A stretch of 36,570 nucleotides of DNA, taken from positions 1 to 36,570 of the forward strand of contig JAKAZV010000012.1 in assembly GCA_021826505.1 (NCBI GenBank), written 5' to 3'. This document shows positions 36,567-36,570 of this stretch, piece after piece. The position numbers and the translations under genes were made by a program. Numbering within the stretch: position 1 is the first letter of the stretch; every line of letters begins with the position of its first letter. A model generated the notes under the pieces. It saw nothing but the letters and a program-made list of their open reading frames with translations. It searched no databases and was not told where the DNA came from. The stretch is from Acidobacteriota bacterium (GTDB lineage Bacteria; Acidobacteriota; Terriglobia; Terriglobales; SCQP01).

Positions 36567-36570
36567 GATG

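Overview
This 36.6 kb GC-rich window is mostly core bacterial chromosome, and its gene content and architecture suggest Acidobacteriota (inference). It carries an infC-rpmI-rplT-pheS-pheT operon, htrA/degP, trmFO, a B12-dependent ribonucleotide reductase (nrdJ), a BrkB/YihY protein, an ABC exporter, ribA, cvpA plus a small Fis-type HTH protein, purC, smc, a FitAB/VapBC-type toxin-antitoxin pair, a large Oar-like TonB-dependent receptor, a glycogen-debranching-type glucosidase with a GT4 glycosyltransferase, two tandem pseudopilins, ppc, a DoxX-like protein and the 3' part of rpoC. No tRNA, rRNA, CRISPR array or transposase was recognised. I saw no clear new multi-gene system. The most interesting signals are non-coding or architectural: NrdR-box-like pairs overlapping promoters of both nrdJ and smc; an 11-bp repeat array with a 14-bp perfect hairpin abutting a 5'-truncated PIN toxin; five hairpins in the rpmI-rplT spacer; two strong hairpins and a uORF before pheS; an ATC start codon for infC; a PheT lacking the usual B2/EMAP tRNA-binding domain; an acidic insertion in the SMC head; and a predicted leaderless antitoxin transcript. 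All calls are by eye; no database search or folding calculation was run.
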